From CAZRXG01 sp964603985 (GTDB taxonomy: Bacteria; Chloroflexota; Anaerolineae; Aggregatilineales; UBA3940), in the NCBI GenBank assembly GCA_964603985.1, contig CAZRXG010000033.1, positions 1 to 48,356 on the forward strand: a stretch of DNA of 48,356 nt, given 5' to 3'. Positions 41,691-48,356 of the stretch are shown one piece after another. Below the pieces are notes generated by a model. It was not told the origin of the DNA, made no database searches, and saw only the letters and a list, made by a program, of their open reading frames with translations. The position numbers were made by a program, and so were the translations under genes. Positions within the stretch are counted from its first letter, which is position 1. Every line of letters begins with the position of its first letter.

Positions 41691-42380
41691 ATGACCGATC
41701 AAGACAAAGATAAGAAAAGCGACCTTGGCCCGACCCCCTGGGGGTCTGAGCCGATTCGCGGCCTCGACTACGGCTACCTCGACATCAACGAGCCGCCCGT
41801 CGTCGCGCCCAAGCCGGTGGTACCTCAGGTGTCAACCGAGTTCAACGCCCTGCAGGCCCAGGACTTCTACCAGCGCGTCCGGGGCAAGATCGTTCGCTGG
41901 GCCGACGGCGCGGGCGCGGGCCAGAAGGTCACCGGTTACATCCTGCTGGTGCCCGACATCATGGCGCTCTTTGTGCGCTTGATGGGCGACCCGCGCGTGT
42001 CGGCCAAACTGAAGGCCGAGATTGCCGCTGCGTCGGCCTACATCATCATCCCCATTGACCTGATGCCGGAGGCCGTCATGGGGCCTGCCGGGCTGATCGA
42101 CGACGCCATCGTCGGCGTGATCGCCCTCAACCGCGTCGTCAAGGCGATGGGCCAGGCCGGTGAGGACGTGCTGCGCCAGTACTGGGACGGCGAAGACGAC
42201 ATCCTCTTCGTGGTCAAGGACCTGCTGGCTAAGGCCGATCAGTTTGTCAGCGGCACCGTCTGGAACGGCATCAAGAAGTTCATGCGCGACGTGGCCGACG
42301 CAGGCCAGGGTAAATCCGAGTCGAGCGGCCCCATCATCGAGGGGTCCGCCCGCCCGATTGAGCCGCCTAAGGATCGCTAG
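41691..42380 (+). CDS. DUF1232 (YkvA-type) domain protein
   Basis: A 229-residue protein with a Pro-rich N-terminal part (about 30-50). The DUF1232 motif IIIPIDLMPEAVMGPAGLIDDAIVGVIALNRV lies at about 125-155; the D-x-x-P/DD pattern is diagnostic. The family is often membrane-associated and of unknown function, with roles proposed in envelope stress. A C-terminal tail is polar. Start ATG 41691 behind gagagggag. A strong terminator follows, so it ends a unit. Confidence 0.85.
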   Translation: MTDQDKDKKSDLGPTPWGSEPIRGLDYGYLDINEPPVVAPKPVVPQVSTEFNALQAQDFYQRVRGKIVRWADGAGAGQKVTGYILLVPDIMALFVRLMGDPRVSAKLKAEIAAASAYIIIPIDLMPEAVMGPAGLIDDAIVGVIALNRVVKAMGQAGEDVLRQYWDGEDDILFVVKDLLAKADQFVSGTVWNGIKKFMRDVADAGQGKSESSGPIIEGSARPIEPPKDR

Positions 42381-42409
42381 ACGATCCCCGTAGCCAACGC
42401 TGCGCGACG

Positions 42410-42445
42410 CCGGGGCCGTGCGTCTGCTGTTCGGCCCCGGTTTTT
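42410..42445 (+). terminator. Strong intrinsic terminator after DUF1232 gene
   Basis: CCGGGGCCG (42410-42418) pairs perfectly with CGGCCCCGG (42432-42440), followed at once by TTTTT (42441-42445). It stands between the DUF1232 gene and the converging lipoprotein gene, whose stop is at 42447. Confidence 0.9.
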
Positions 42446-42446
42446 G

Positions 42447-43292
42447 TCATTCCTCCGCTTCGGGTTCGGGGCCGACCGAGTGGTGCGACCAGAGCGTCCG
42501 CTCGCCGCGCTTGAAGGCGAAGACCACCTGGATCGGCGGCAGGTGAACCATCTCTCCGTACTGGAACATCTGCATCTGCGTCTCGACCCGGCTCTCCGGT
42601 GCCGTCCCAAACCCGATCCGCTCTTGCAGCCCCGGCGTCTCGCGCCACATCTTGCCCAGCGCCTCGACCGGCTCGTAGAGGCCCTCCGGCGGGTTGAGGT
42701 TTTCGCTCACTGGGTCAAAGTGCGGGTGGTAGTAATCGTCCCGGCGCGTGTAGGTCAGGTCGTCGAGCATCACGTAGATCACCTTGCCCTCAAACCACCC
42801 CACGTTTGAAAGCCAAACCATGTGCCCTCGCTCAAACGGCTGGTAGATCGCCTGGACCGGCCACACGTGCGGCGTTTCACCGCCGGGCGCGGTCGGGCAC
42901 CCCAGCGCCGCCGACAGGTGCGGGTCGCCCACGTACACCGCCAGGAACACGCCTTCCGGCAGATTCGGGCAGACCGCCCCGCCGATGCTCAGCATCGTCG
43001 CCGTCAGATCCAGGTCGGGCGTCCAGGTCGCTTCCGGCGTCAGCGACGGCGTGAACGTGGGCGTGACCGTTGGCCGGGGCGTGTGCGTGGCGGTGGGGAT
43101 GAAGATCGTCGCTGTGGGGATCGGCGTCTCGGTCGGCACGGTCGGCGTGGCGCTGGGCCGCGTCGTCGCCGTGACGAACGGGAACGACGTGGCCGTCGGG
43201 GTGGGCGCTGCCGTGCCGCCGGAGATCAGGCCGCACGCCGCCAGCCCCCCGATCACGATCATCAGCCCGATGAAGCGTCTGAGTGTCCGCAT
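42447..43292 (-). CDS. Lipoprotein with Thr/Pro-rich linker and two short repeats
   Basis: Secreted lipid-anchored protein of unknown function, 281 residues. The signal peptide (MRTLRRFIGLMIVIGG) ends in lipobox LAAC with C20. Residues about 28-95 are a Thr/Pro/Ala linker. The C-terminal domain contains two similar units: GCPTAP with QPFERGHMVWL, and GFGTAP with QMFQYGEMVHL. Such FxxGxMxW-type units occur in extracellular proteins of Chloroflexota. Start ATG 43292. It depends on Lgt processing. Confidence 0.8.
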   Translation of the reverse strand: MRTLRRFIGLMIVIGGLAACGLISGGTAAPTPTATSFPFVTATTRPSATPTVPTETPIPTATIFIPTATHTPRPTVTPTFTPSLTPEATWTPDLDLTATMLSIGGAVCPNLPEGVFLAVYVGDPHLSAALGCPTAPGGETPHVWPVQAIYQPFERGHMVWLSNVGWFEGKVIYVMLDDLTYTRRDDYYHPHFDPVSENLNPPEGLYEPVEALGKMWRETPGLQERIGFGTAPESRVETQMQMFQYGEMVHLPPIQVVFAFKRGERTLWSHHSVGPEPEAEE

Positions 43293-43634
43293 ACGCCTAT
43301 AGTGTACTCACCGCCGCCATCCTCGCCACCACCGGTGATCTTGAAGGTCGGTGCGTGGGGGCATGGCATCGCCGTGATGCAGCATCCCGCTTAACAAAGC
43401 ACTGAGCTTGCCTCCCCCCTCGCCCAGCGCTCGAAGAGCGCGTCCGGGAGAGGGGTCGCCGACCGACGGTCGGCGGGGGTGAGGGCTGTGAGAGTCGGGG
43501 ATTTCGAATCCCCGGCGGGCGCTTACCGTGTCGTGTTTGTCCCCCCACCCACAACCTGCTAGAGTCCCCGCTGTGCGTCTTCTTGTCCTCATTCTACGCT
43601 GGCTCACGCCCGGCGTGTGGTAGGAGGCGGTGCC
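43293..43634. other. Gene-free gap with hairpin-rich repeat element
   Basis: This 342-base gap separates the divergent lipoprotein and zinc-ribbon genes. No coding frame is credible. Its middle (43411-43525) holds the hairpin cluster annotated separately. The right flank leads to the TAGGAGG site (43621-43627) of the next gene. No clear promoter was found for either direction. Confidence 0.7.
43411..43525. repeat. Mosaic intergenic repeat with three perfect hairpins
   Basis: Three compact stems follow one another: GCGCTC-gaa-GAGCGC (43427-43441), CGCCGACC-gac-GGTCGGCG (43457-43475) and CGGGGATT-tcg-AATCCCCG (43496-43514). Between them are modules such as cccctcgccc, gggagagggg and gggtgagggc, which recur as interspersed elements in many environmental genomes. 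None carries a T-run. It looks like a REP/MITE-type element rather than a gene. Confidence 0.6.
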
Positions 43635-44009
43635 GTGTCATCAAAAGAACCACCTCGCAGGAAGTTCAAACCCCATCGGGATCGCTACGCAAGAGCGCGC
43701 GGCGGCCCCAGCCACCTCGTCGATGTTTACTGTGCCGCCTGTGGGACACACGTGCTGCTCTACCAGAAAGACGGCTCTGGCATGCTCCTCCGGCTCTATC
43801 TGGATCGCATCCTCGCGCCCTCTTCGCTGGCGGACTTGCAATACCGGTGCGAAGCCAAAGCCGACGTGCCCAACCTGGTCTGCCCCTCCTGTGAGTGTGT
43901 TCTCGGCGTGCCCATGCTCTACGCCGGGGAGAAGCGACTGGCGTTCCGGTTGATCCGGGGCCGCTTCTCCAGGAAGAAAAGCCCCGGTGTGTATCTACCT
44001 GATTCGTAG
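43635..44009 (+). CDS. Putative zinc-ribbon protein of unknown function
   Basis: A 124-residue protein with paired cysteines C33-x2-C36 and C83-x2-C86, likely one zinc ribbon split by 46 residues. The N-terminus is basic (KEPPRRKFKPHRDRYARARGG), and Arg-rich segments lie at about 105-115 near the end, so nucleic-acid binding is conceivable. Start GTG 43635 is fixed by TAGGAGG seven bases upstream; the frame is open back to 43617. No family is recognised. The neighbour at its 3' end converges from the minus strand. Confidence 0.75.
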   Translation: MSSKEPPRRKFKPHRDRYARARGGPSHLVDVYCAACGTHVLLYQKDGSGMLLRLYLDRILAPSSLADLQYRCEAKADVPNLVCPSCECVLGVPMLYAGEKRLAFRLIRGRFSRKKSPGVYLPDS

Positions 44010-44060
44010 CCGGAGAGTCGGGCCTGCTGTGAGGGTGTTATCGGCGTAGGGGATCGGCTC

Positions 44061-44966
44061 CTAAACCTCCACCCGGATCGTCCCATCCTCCAGTACGTAA
44101 GCCCGCGCCATGTAGGGCGTATTGTACGCGTGGCCCGTGCTCCCCTCCCGATCCACGACGATCACCCCACCCATCCCCTTGACCCGCTCACTCCCCAACT
44201 TGCGAACCGCTTCCTCTGCCGCCGCCTGCGCGTCCAACCCCGTCCCGATCAGGTCGCAGACCGTCTTGCACATCACCACTTTCATCAGGCTCTCGCCCAA
44301 CCCCGTCGCCGACGCGCCCCCCGTCAGGTTGTCCGCGTACGCGCCGCAGCCCACCAGCGGCGAGTCTCCTACCCGCCCCGCCAGCTTCTTCGGCGTCCCG
44401 CCCGTCGAGGTCGCCGCCGCGATGCTCCCCTCCCCGTCTCTCGCCACCGCTCCCACCGTGCCGCGCGGCCCCTCGAACGCGTCCCGCGTCCGCCAGGTGG
44501 GGTCGTTTTGCAGCTCGCGCCACCGCTCAAGTTCCCGCCCGACCAGCAGCCTCTCCTCCGACACCGGCTCAAACCCCATCTGTAGGGCAAACGCCCACGC
44601 CCCCTCGCCGACAAGCAGCGCGTGGTCGGTTTTTTCCATCACCAGCCGCGCCACACCGATCGGGTTGCCGATGTGCTGCACCGCCGCCACCGCCCCGTTT
44701 TCCAGCGTCGCGCCGTCCATGATCAGTGCGTCAAGCTCCACCTGTCCCGCCGAGTTCAAGAAGCTCCCCCGCCCCGCGTCGAACGTGGGGTCATCCTCCA
44801 GTAGCCGCACCACCTGCTCGACCACGTCGAGCGCCGGGCGGCCCGCCTGGAGCATCTCCCATCCCACCTGGGCCGCCTTCCGCACCCCCTCGACGTGTGC
44901 CTGATGCGCCTCGCGTGGGATGTCCCACGCGCCGCCGTGAACGATCAGCGAAGGCTTGTTTGGCAT
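44061..44966 (-). CDS. Isoaspartyl peptidase / L-asparaginase (Ntn-hydrolase, T2 family)
   Basis: Cleaves isoaspartyl dipeptides and asparagine. The 301-residue precursor should self-cleave before T170 in EGPRGTVGAVA, producing alpha and beta subunits. Other motifs are IVHGGAWDIP at the N-terminus, DAGRGSFLNSAGQVELDALIMDG, TSTGGTPKKLAGRVGDSPLVGCGAYAD and GGASATGLGE. All fit the plant-type asparaginase family. Start ATG 44966. A terminator precedes it on the minus strand, so its transcription is separate from the DUF35-thiolase genes. Confidence 0.95.
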   Translation of the reverse strand: MPNKPSLIVHGGAWDIPREAHQAHVEGVRKAAQVGWEMLQAGRPALDVVEQVVRLLEDDPTFDAGRGSFLNSAGQVELDALIMDGATLENGAVAAVQHIGNPIGVARLVMEKTDHALLVGEGAWAFALQMGFEPVSEERLLVGRELERWRELQNDPTWRTRDAFEGPRGTVGAVARDGEGSIAAATSTGGTPKKLAGRVGDSPLVGCGAYADNLTGGASATGLGESLMKVVMCKTVCDLIGTGLDAQAAAEEAVRKLGSERVKGMGGVIVVDREGSTGHAYNTPYMARAYVLEDGTIRVEV

Positions 44967-44992
44967 GTTTTCTCCTTAGGGTGCTCGCCGGG

Positions 44993-45040
44993 CAAAGAAA
45001 GAGCAGGGGCGACCGGCCCAAACCGGGCGTCGCCCCTGCT
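44993..45040 (-). terminator. Intrinsic terminator after DUF35 gene
   Basis: On the minus strand AGCAGGGGCGA (45030-45040) pairs perfectly with TCGCCCCTGCT (45002-45012), with an inner GCCC/GGGC pairing in the loop, followed by CTTTCTTT (44994-45001). It ends the thiolase-DUF35 unit ahead of the isoaspartyl peptidase gene. Confidence 0.85.
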
Positions 45041-45050
45041 TGTGAGTGGT

Positions 45051-45596
45051 TCACTCAACCGGGTGGAAGTAAACGTCCGTCGGTTTGAGTTTACTGTTGC
45101 GCAGGTAGCGTGCCTGCACCTCCATCCCGATCCAATCCAGCGACGCCTCCTCCGGGTCAACGCCCATCAGCCGCGCCAGGAACAGCGTGTCCACTCCCTC
45201 ATACTCGATCTGCGCCAGCACAAACGGCGTCTGCGGCAGGAACTCCTCCGAGCCGAAGTGGCACACCGTGAAGGCATGCACCACGCCCCGCTCCGGCAGC
45301 ACCACCCACTCGGTTTCGTTGCCGCTGTACATGTCATGGCCGCGCGGTGTGGCGTACGTGTAACCCGTCTCCGGCTCGCGGTTACCCAGCTGCACCCGGT
45401 TCGTCAGCCCGGCGAAAAACGGCGAGTCCTGCCCGTACGAGTGCATGTACTCGATGTGATACGGCTGCCTGACGCGCAGCGGCTTCATTTTCTTCAGCGC
45501 CGCCAGTCCCTCCGCGTCCAGCACCACCGGGAACGGCAGGTCGAAGGCGATTGTGCCGTCCAGCGTTTCCGGGAATCGTTTCGGTAGCTTCGCCAT
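45051..45596 (-). CDS. DUF35 / OB-fold acyl-CoA-associated protein, zinc ribbon degenerate
   Basis: A 181-residue member of the DUF35 family that partners thiolase-fold enzymes. The C-terminal OB-fold part reads ERGVVHAFTVCHFGSEEFLPQTPFVLAQIEYEGVDTLFLARLMGVDPEEASLDWIGMEV in character (about residues 100-160). The N-terminal part, which normally holds a four-Cys rubredoxin-like zinc site, has no paired cysteines; the only Cys visible is in FTVCHF. Start ATG 45596, three bases after the thiolase stop. The pairing supports a complex with the neighbour. Confidence 0.8.
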   Translation of the reverse strand: MAKLPKRFPETLDGTIAFDLPFPVVLDAEGLAALKKMKPLRVRQPYHIEYMHSYGQDSPFFAGLTNRVQLGNREPETGYTYATPRGHDMYSGNETEWVVLPERGVVHAFTVCHFGSEEFLPQTPFVLAQIEYEGVDTLFLARLMGVDPEEASLDWIGMEVQARYLRNSKLKPTDVYFHPVE

Positions 45597-45599
45597 GAT

Positions 45600-46961
45600 T
45601 TACTCCTCCGCTTCCAGGATCGAGACGGTGACGTACGTCCCTGTGCCCGCGTGGCTGTGGATCGCCCCGCGTTTCGCATTTTCCAATTGTAGCGTCGCGT
45701 CGCCGAAGTGTTTTTCAACCGTCCCCTGCAACTGCCAGATGGCGAACACCGCCTGCATCAGCCCCGTCGCGCCGACCGGGTGCCCGCACGCGATCAGCCC
45801 TCCCGACGGGTTCACCGGGCAGACCGGCTCCTCCGGCAGGTCAAGTCCGTAGTCGATGCCCGGCATGAACGCCTTACCACTCTCCGCGAACGGCCCACCT
45901 TCCCCATAGCGGCACAGCCCCATGTCCTCGTAAGTCTGGATCTCCGACGACGTGTAAGCATCGTGCAACTCGACGAAGTCAAGCTCCATCAGCGGGTCAT
46001 AGATGCCCGCGTTCTTGTAAGCCTCTAAGCTACCCATCCGCCCCGCCCGGAACGAGTGCACGCCGGGATAGCGGAACCCCTGATCCCACAGGTCACGGTA
46101 GTAGGCCAGCGTGTCGTCGTTGTCCTTCTCGTGCGGCAGGGCATTGTACCTCATGAAGTCCTCAAACGACTGGTGCGGGCGGTCGGCCATACGCATCGCG
46201 TCCGTCCCGCGCCCGATGCCGCTCACCACCACCCGGGGATACGTCCTCCCACTGGCCGCTTCCAGCTTCGCCAACCCTTCCTCCGAGCACAGGATCACCG
46301 CCGCCGCCCCGTCACTCATCACGCAGATATCCAGCCGCGTCAGCGGCCACGCCACCATCGGCGCGTTGCGCACGTCCTCGACCGTGTACCGGTTGCGTTT
46401 CTGGGCGTACGGGTTGTGGTACGCGTTGATGTGATTCTTCACCGAGACGTGCGCCAACTGCTCAACCGTCGTCCCGAACTCCTTCATGTGACGTGTGACC
46501 ATCATCGCATAGTAGCCGGAGTAGAACCCGCCCACCGGGTAGTCGAAGCTCACATCCGACGCCAGCGCGATGAACTCATTGCCCTTCCACGTATCAACGT
46601 GGCTCATCAACTCGAAGCCGTAAGCCACGCAGATGTCCATGTAGCCGCTCGCGAGCGCCTTCCACGCCTCCTGCAGGCAGATCCCGCCCGTCGCGCCGCC
46701 CCCCTCGACGCGGTGGCTGGGCTTCGGGCATAATCCCAGGTAGTCCTGCGCCATGATCCCCGCCATCAGTTGCCGCGCGAAGTGGTCCGAGAAGTAGCTC
46801 GCCACCGATCCGTCCACCAGCTCGGTGAACTTGGGGAATTCCAGTCCCAGGTCGGCGATGGCGTAATCGTACGCCTCTTTGACGACCGCCTGGAAGGTCT
46901 TGTCGGGCCGGGTTTTGGTGAACTTACTCACCCCGCCCGAAACGGCATACACTGTTCGCAT
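45600..46961 (-). CDS. Thiolase-superfamily protein without the nucleophilic Cys
   Basis: A 453-residue thiolase-fold protein like the SCP-x/lipid-transfer branch. Where thiolases have Cys in NNNCSTG, this reads VEGGGATGG, placing G89 at the nucleophile. Other active-site motifs remain: ELHDAYTSSEIQTYEDMG and GGLIACGHPVGATG. Loss of Cys argues against thiolysis. Ltp2-type aldolases of steroid side-chain degradation also lack the Cys and bind DUF35 proteins, making a retro-aldolase role plausible. Start ATG 46961 follows AGGAGG on the minus strand. The DUF35 gene follows after three bases. Confidence 0.85.
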   Translation of the reverse strand: MRTVYAVSGGVSKFTKTRPDKTFQAVVKEAYDYAIADLGLEFPKFTELVDGSVASYFSDHFARQLMAGIMAQDYLGLCPKPSHRVEGGGATGGICLQEAWKALASGYMDICVAYGFELMSHVDTWKGNEFIALASDVSFDYPVGGFYSGYYAMMVTRHMKEFGTTVEQLAHVSVKNHINAYHNPYAQKRNRYTVEDVRNAPMVAWPLTRLDICVMSDGAAAVILCSEEGLAKLEAASGRTYPRVVVSGIGRGTDAMRMADRPHQSFEDFMRYNALPHEKDNDDTLAYYRDLWDQGFRYPGVHSFRAGRMGSLEAYKNAGIYDPLMELDFVELHDAYTSSEIQTYEDMGLCRYGEGGPFAESGKAFMPGIDYGLDLPEEPVCPVNPSGGLIACGHPVGATGLMQAVFAIWQLQGTVEKHFGDATLQLENAKRGAIHSHAGTGTYVTVSILEAEE

Positions 46962-47024
46962 AAGTCTTCCTCCTGGTGTTGAGACAGTTTCCCTTCGTTG
47001 TGTTGGGTATGCCTGCGCTGTGTA

Positions 47025-47942
47025 TCAGGGCGTCGATGTGCTGTTGACGTGCTTGCCAAGACTCGCGTCGAAGAACGCCACGATGCGCTGCCTGTACTCA
47101 TCCGGTGCTGTGGATGAATATCCCCCATGACCCGTGCCGGGCACGATCCACAACTCTTTCGGCTCGCCTGCCGCCTCGTAGAGGGCGCGCCCCGGCCCTG
47201 CTTCATACTCCCCATAGATCAGCAGGATCGGTCGCGGGCTGATCTCCCCGATCATCCCCACCGGGTCGCTCGCCCGCGCCGGTGCGCCGAGCTGTATGCT
47301 GATGCTCCACACGATCATCCGCCGGAACAGCCGCTCGTACCACCCCTGACCCGCGTGCAGATCAAGGATGTCATCCTCCAGGTTGCTGTACCCGCCCATC
47401 GCCACAATCGCTTCCAGCGCCGGGTCCTGCGCCCCCGCTATCAGCAGCGACGTACCCCCTTCCGAGAACCCCAGCCCGCCGATGTGTTCCACGTCCGGGC
47501 GGCTCTTCAGGTAATCGATTGCCCCCAGCGCATCCCACGCTTCGGTGTAACCCGTGCTGGCCGCCAGCGAGGGATCGGCGCACGACCGGTGCTCGTAGAT
47601 CAGCGTGCTGTAACCCGCCTCAGTCACGATGGCCGCATCCGCCAGTGTCGCCCATGTGTTGCCCGCGTGGCCCGTCAGCACGATGATCACGCTCTCCGGG
47701 TGCTGGCTGCCGCGTGTGTACCACCCTCTTAATACCGGCCCACTGCGTGAGGGGAATGTTACCGCCTCGGCCTGGTATCCGAGCACTTCGAGGCTGGCTC
47801 GGTCACCCTGGCAACCGGGGTGCAGCACGCCATCGGCGTACAGCCAAGCCGCCAGGGCAGTCACGGCCAGCAGCACGACCGGGATCGCAGCCAATCCGAA
47901 CCCGCCCAGCCGCGCTACCCGCTTCCAGTTGATCGTCATCAC
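47025..47942 (-). CDS. Membrane-anchored alpha/beta hydrolase
   Basis: A 305-residue hydrolase-fold protein. The N-terminus has one hydrophobic anchor (about residues 12-34, GFGLAAIPVVLLAVTALAAW), so the catalytic domain is probably outside the membrane. The nucleophile elbow is GLGFSEGGTS, a possible acid lies in LLIYGEYEAG, and the His is in VPGTGHGGYSS. Such proteins are often annotated as dienelactone hydrolase or peptidase S9-like, but the substrate is unknown. Start at ATG 47942 or the adjacent ATG 47939. It precedes the thiolase gene on the same strand by 63 bases. Confidence 0.88.
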   Translation of the reverse strand: MMTINWKRVARLGGFGLAAIPVVLLAVTALAAWLYADGVLHPGCQGDRASLEVLGYQAEAVTFPSRSGPVLRGWYTRGSQHPESVIIVLTGHAGNTWATLADAAIVTEAGYSTLIYEHRSCADPSLAASTGYTEAWDALGAIDYLKSRPDVEHIGGLGFSEGGTSLLIAGAQDPALEAIVAMGGYSNLEDDILDLHAGQGWYERLFRRMIVWSISIQLGAPARASDPVGMIGEISPRPILLIYGEYEAGPGRALYEAAGEPKELWIVPGTGHGGYSSTAPDEYRQRIVAFFDASLGKHVNSTSTP

Positions 47943-48184
47943 GTCTCCGTTTTAGGGGTATTCATCTGTGGGGTGATCATGAATCGGCAGTCACTCGGTG
48001 CACCTTCCTTCCCCATCAATGCACCTTGAGTATTTAATCCGGCCACGATGGGAATGTGGTTCGTCTGGTTTCTCCAGCCGGGGGTGGGGGGCAAACAATG
48101 GCCGGATTAAATGGATTAAAGTTCATTATCCCCTGGCACATAGGGTGCCGACCGATTCGACTTATGATCACCCCCCGTCCGTCT
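47943..48184. other. Gap with a long inverted repeat
   Basis: A 242-base region between two minus-strand genes, lower in GC than its flanks. ATTTAATCCGGCCA (48032-48045) and TGGCCGGATTAAAT (48099-48112) form a perfect 14-base inverted repeat 53 bases apart, and ggattaaa is repeated once more at 48113-48120. No coding frame is credible. Confidence 0.65.
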
Positions 48185-48356
48185 CTATTCTACAATGACC
48201 TCCATCACCTGAATAGTGCCCTCAGGCGTTGCACCCTCTCCCCCGGCGGCCAGGCGTTTTCCTCCCTCCAGGTCAACCAGCCCCACCTCCACCCGGTATC
48301 TCCCCGGCGGCAGCGGTGCCAGCAGCCCATGCGCATCTTCGATCACGTCCCCCACC
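48185..48356 (-). CDS. C-terminal end of a probable GT39-like membrane protein, cut by window edge
   Basis: An open minus-strand frame enters from the window edge and ends at TAG (48185-48187). It encodes at least 57 residues: PLPPGRYRVEVGLVDLEGGK, then the terminal TIQVMEVIVE. The PPGRYRVEVGL pattern is the typical last beta domain of Chloroflexota membrane glycosyltransferases and resembles GGEYQVVIAVYVY near the end of the 36047-38044 protein. The 5' part with the catalytic region lies outside, so the assignment rests on the tail only. Confidence 0.55.
   Translation of the reverse strand, partial: VGDVIEDAHGLLAPLPPGRYRVEVGLVDLEGGKRLAAGGEGATPEGTIQVMEVIVE

Overview
The window is high-GC bacterial chromosome, read from sequence alone. 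It most resembles a Chloroflexota genome, probably Anaerolineae-like. This rests on the gene content and style: zinc-binding (C+) forms of S14, S4 and L36, a MazG/tetrapyrrole-methylase fusion, several membrane glycosyltransferase-39-type proteins with a beta-rich C-terminal tail, a Thr/Pro-linker lipoprotein, and free use of GTG and TTG starts. The phylum is an inference; no 16S rRNA is present.

Bases 1-18922 are one long plus-strand translation locus in the classical str-S10-spc-alpha order: tuf (5' end cut by the window edge), rpsJ, rplC, rplD, rplW, rplB, rpsS, rplV, rpsC, rplP, rpmC, rpsQ, rplN, rplX, rplE, rpsN, rpsH, rplF, rplR, rpsE, rpmD, rplO, secY, adk, map, rpmJ, rpsM, rpsK, rpsD, rpoA, rplQ, truA, rplM, rpsI. 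An intrinsic terminator closes it at 18998-19020. infA, normally between map and rpmJ, is absent; the gap instead carries a near-consensus sigma-70-type promoter. A 203-base gap between rpsJ and rplC can form two mutually exclusive hairpins. L17, L3 and S17 carry insertions or extensions.

Bases 19041-27113 hold plus-strand housekeeping genes: a Bcp-type peroxiredoxin, a SAM-dependent methyltransferase, the MazG fusion, then a CDP-alcohol phosphatidyltransferase with a divergent Lgt-like protein, an ABC-2 exporter pair and a metallo-beta-lactamase-fold hydrolase. A minus-strand tRNA-Pro(CGG) with its own promoter and terminator sits at 21878-22071.

Bases 27241-29061 are minus-strand small genes (STAS-like protein, small unknown, cyclic-nucleotide-binding protein, gamma carbonic anhydrase). 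A divergent promoter region separates them from a plus-strand block at 29262-38044: membrane-anchored lytic transglycosylase, Hsp20, Lon, a single-domain response regulator, a PHP-AlbA_2 fusion protein, a MoaB/Mog protein and a GT39-like membrane protein.

From 38059 to the end are mixed accessory and metabolic genes: a class III cyclase-like domain lacking the usual catalytic Arg, an acyl-CoA dehydrogenase, DUF1152, an AT-rich membrane gene, DUF1232, a lipoprotein, a zinc-ribbon protein, isoaspartyl peptidase, a DUF35 protein paired with a thiolase-fold protein that lacks the nucleophilic Cys, an alpha/beta hydrolase and the 3' end of another GT39-like gene. The best candidates for undescribed biology are the PHP-AlbA_2 fusion with an inverted repeat in its promoter region, and the Cys-less thiolase/DUF35 pair, which may be a retro-aldolase.
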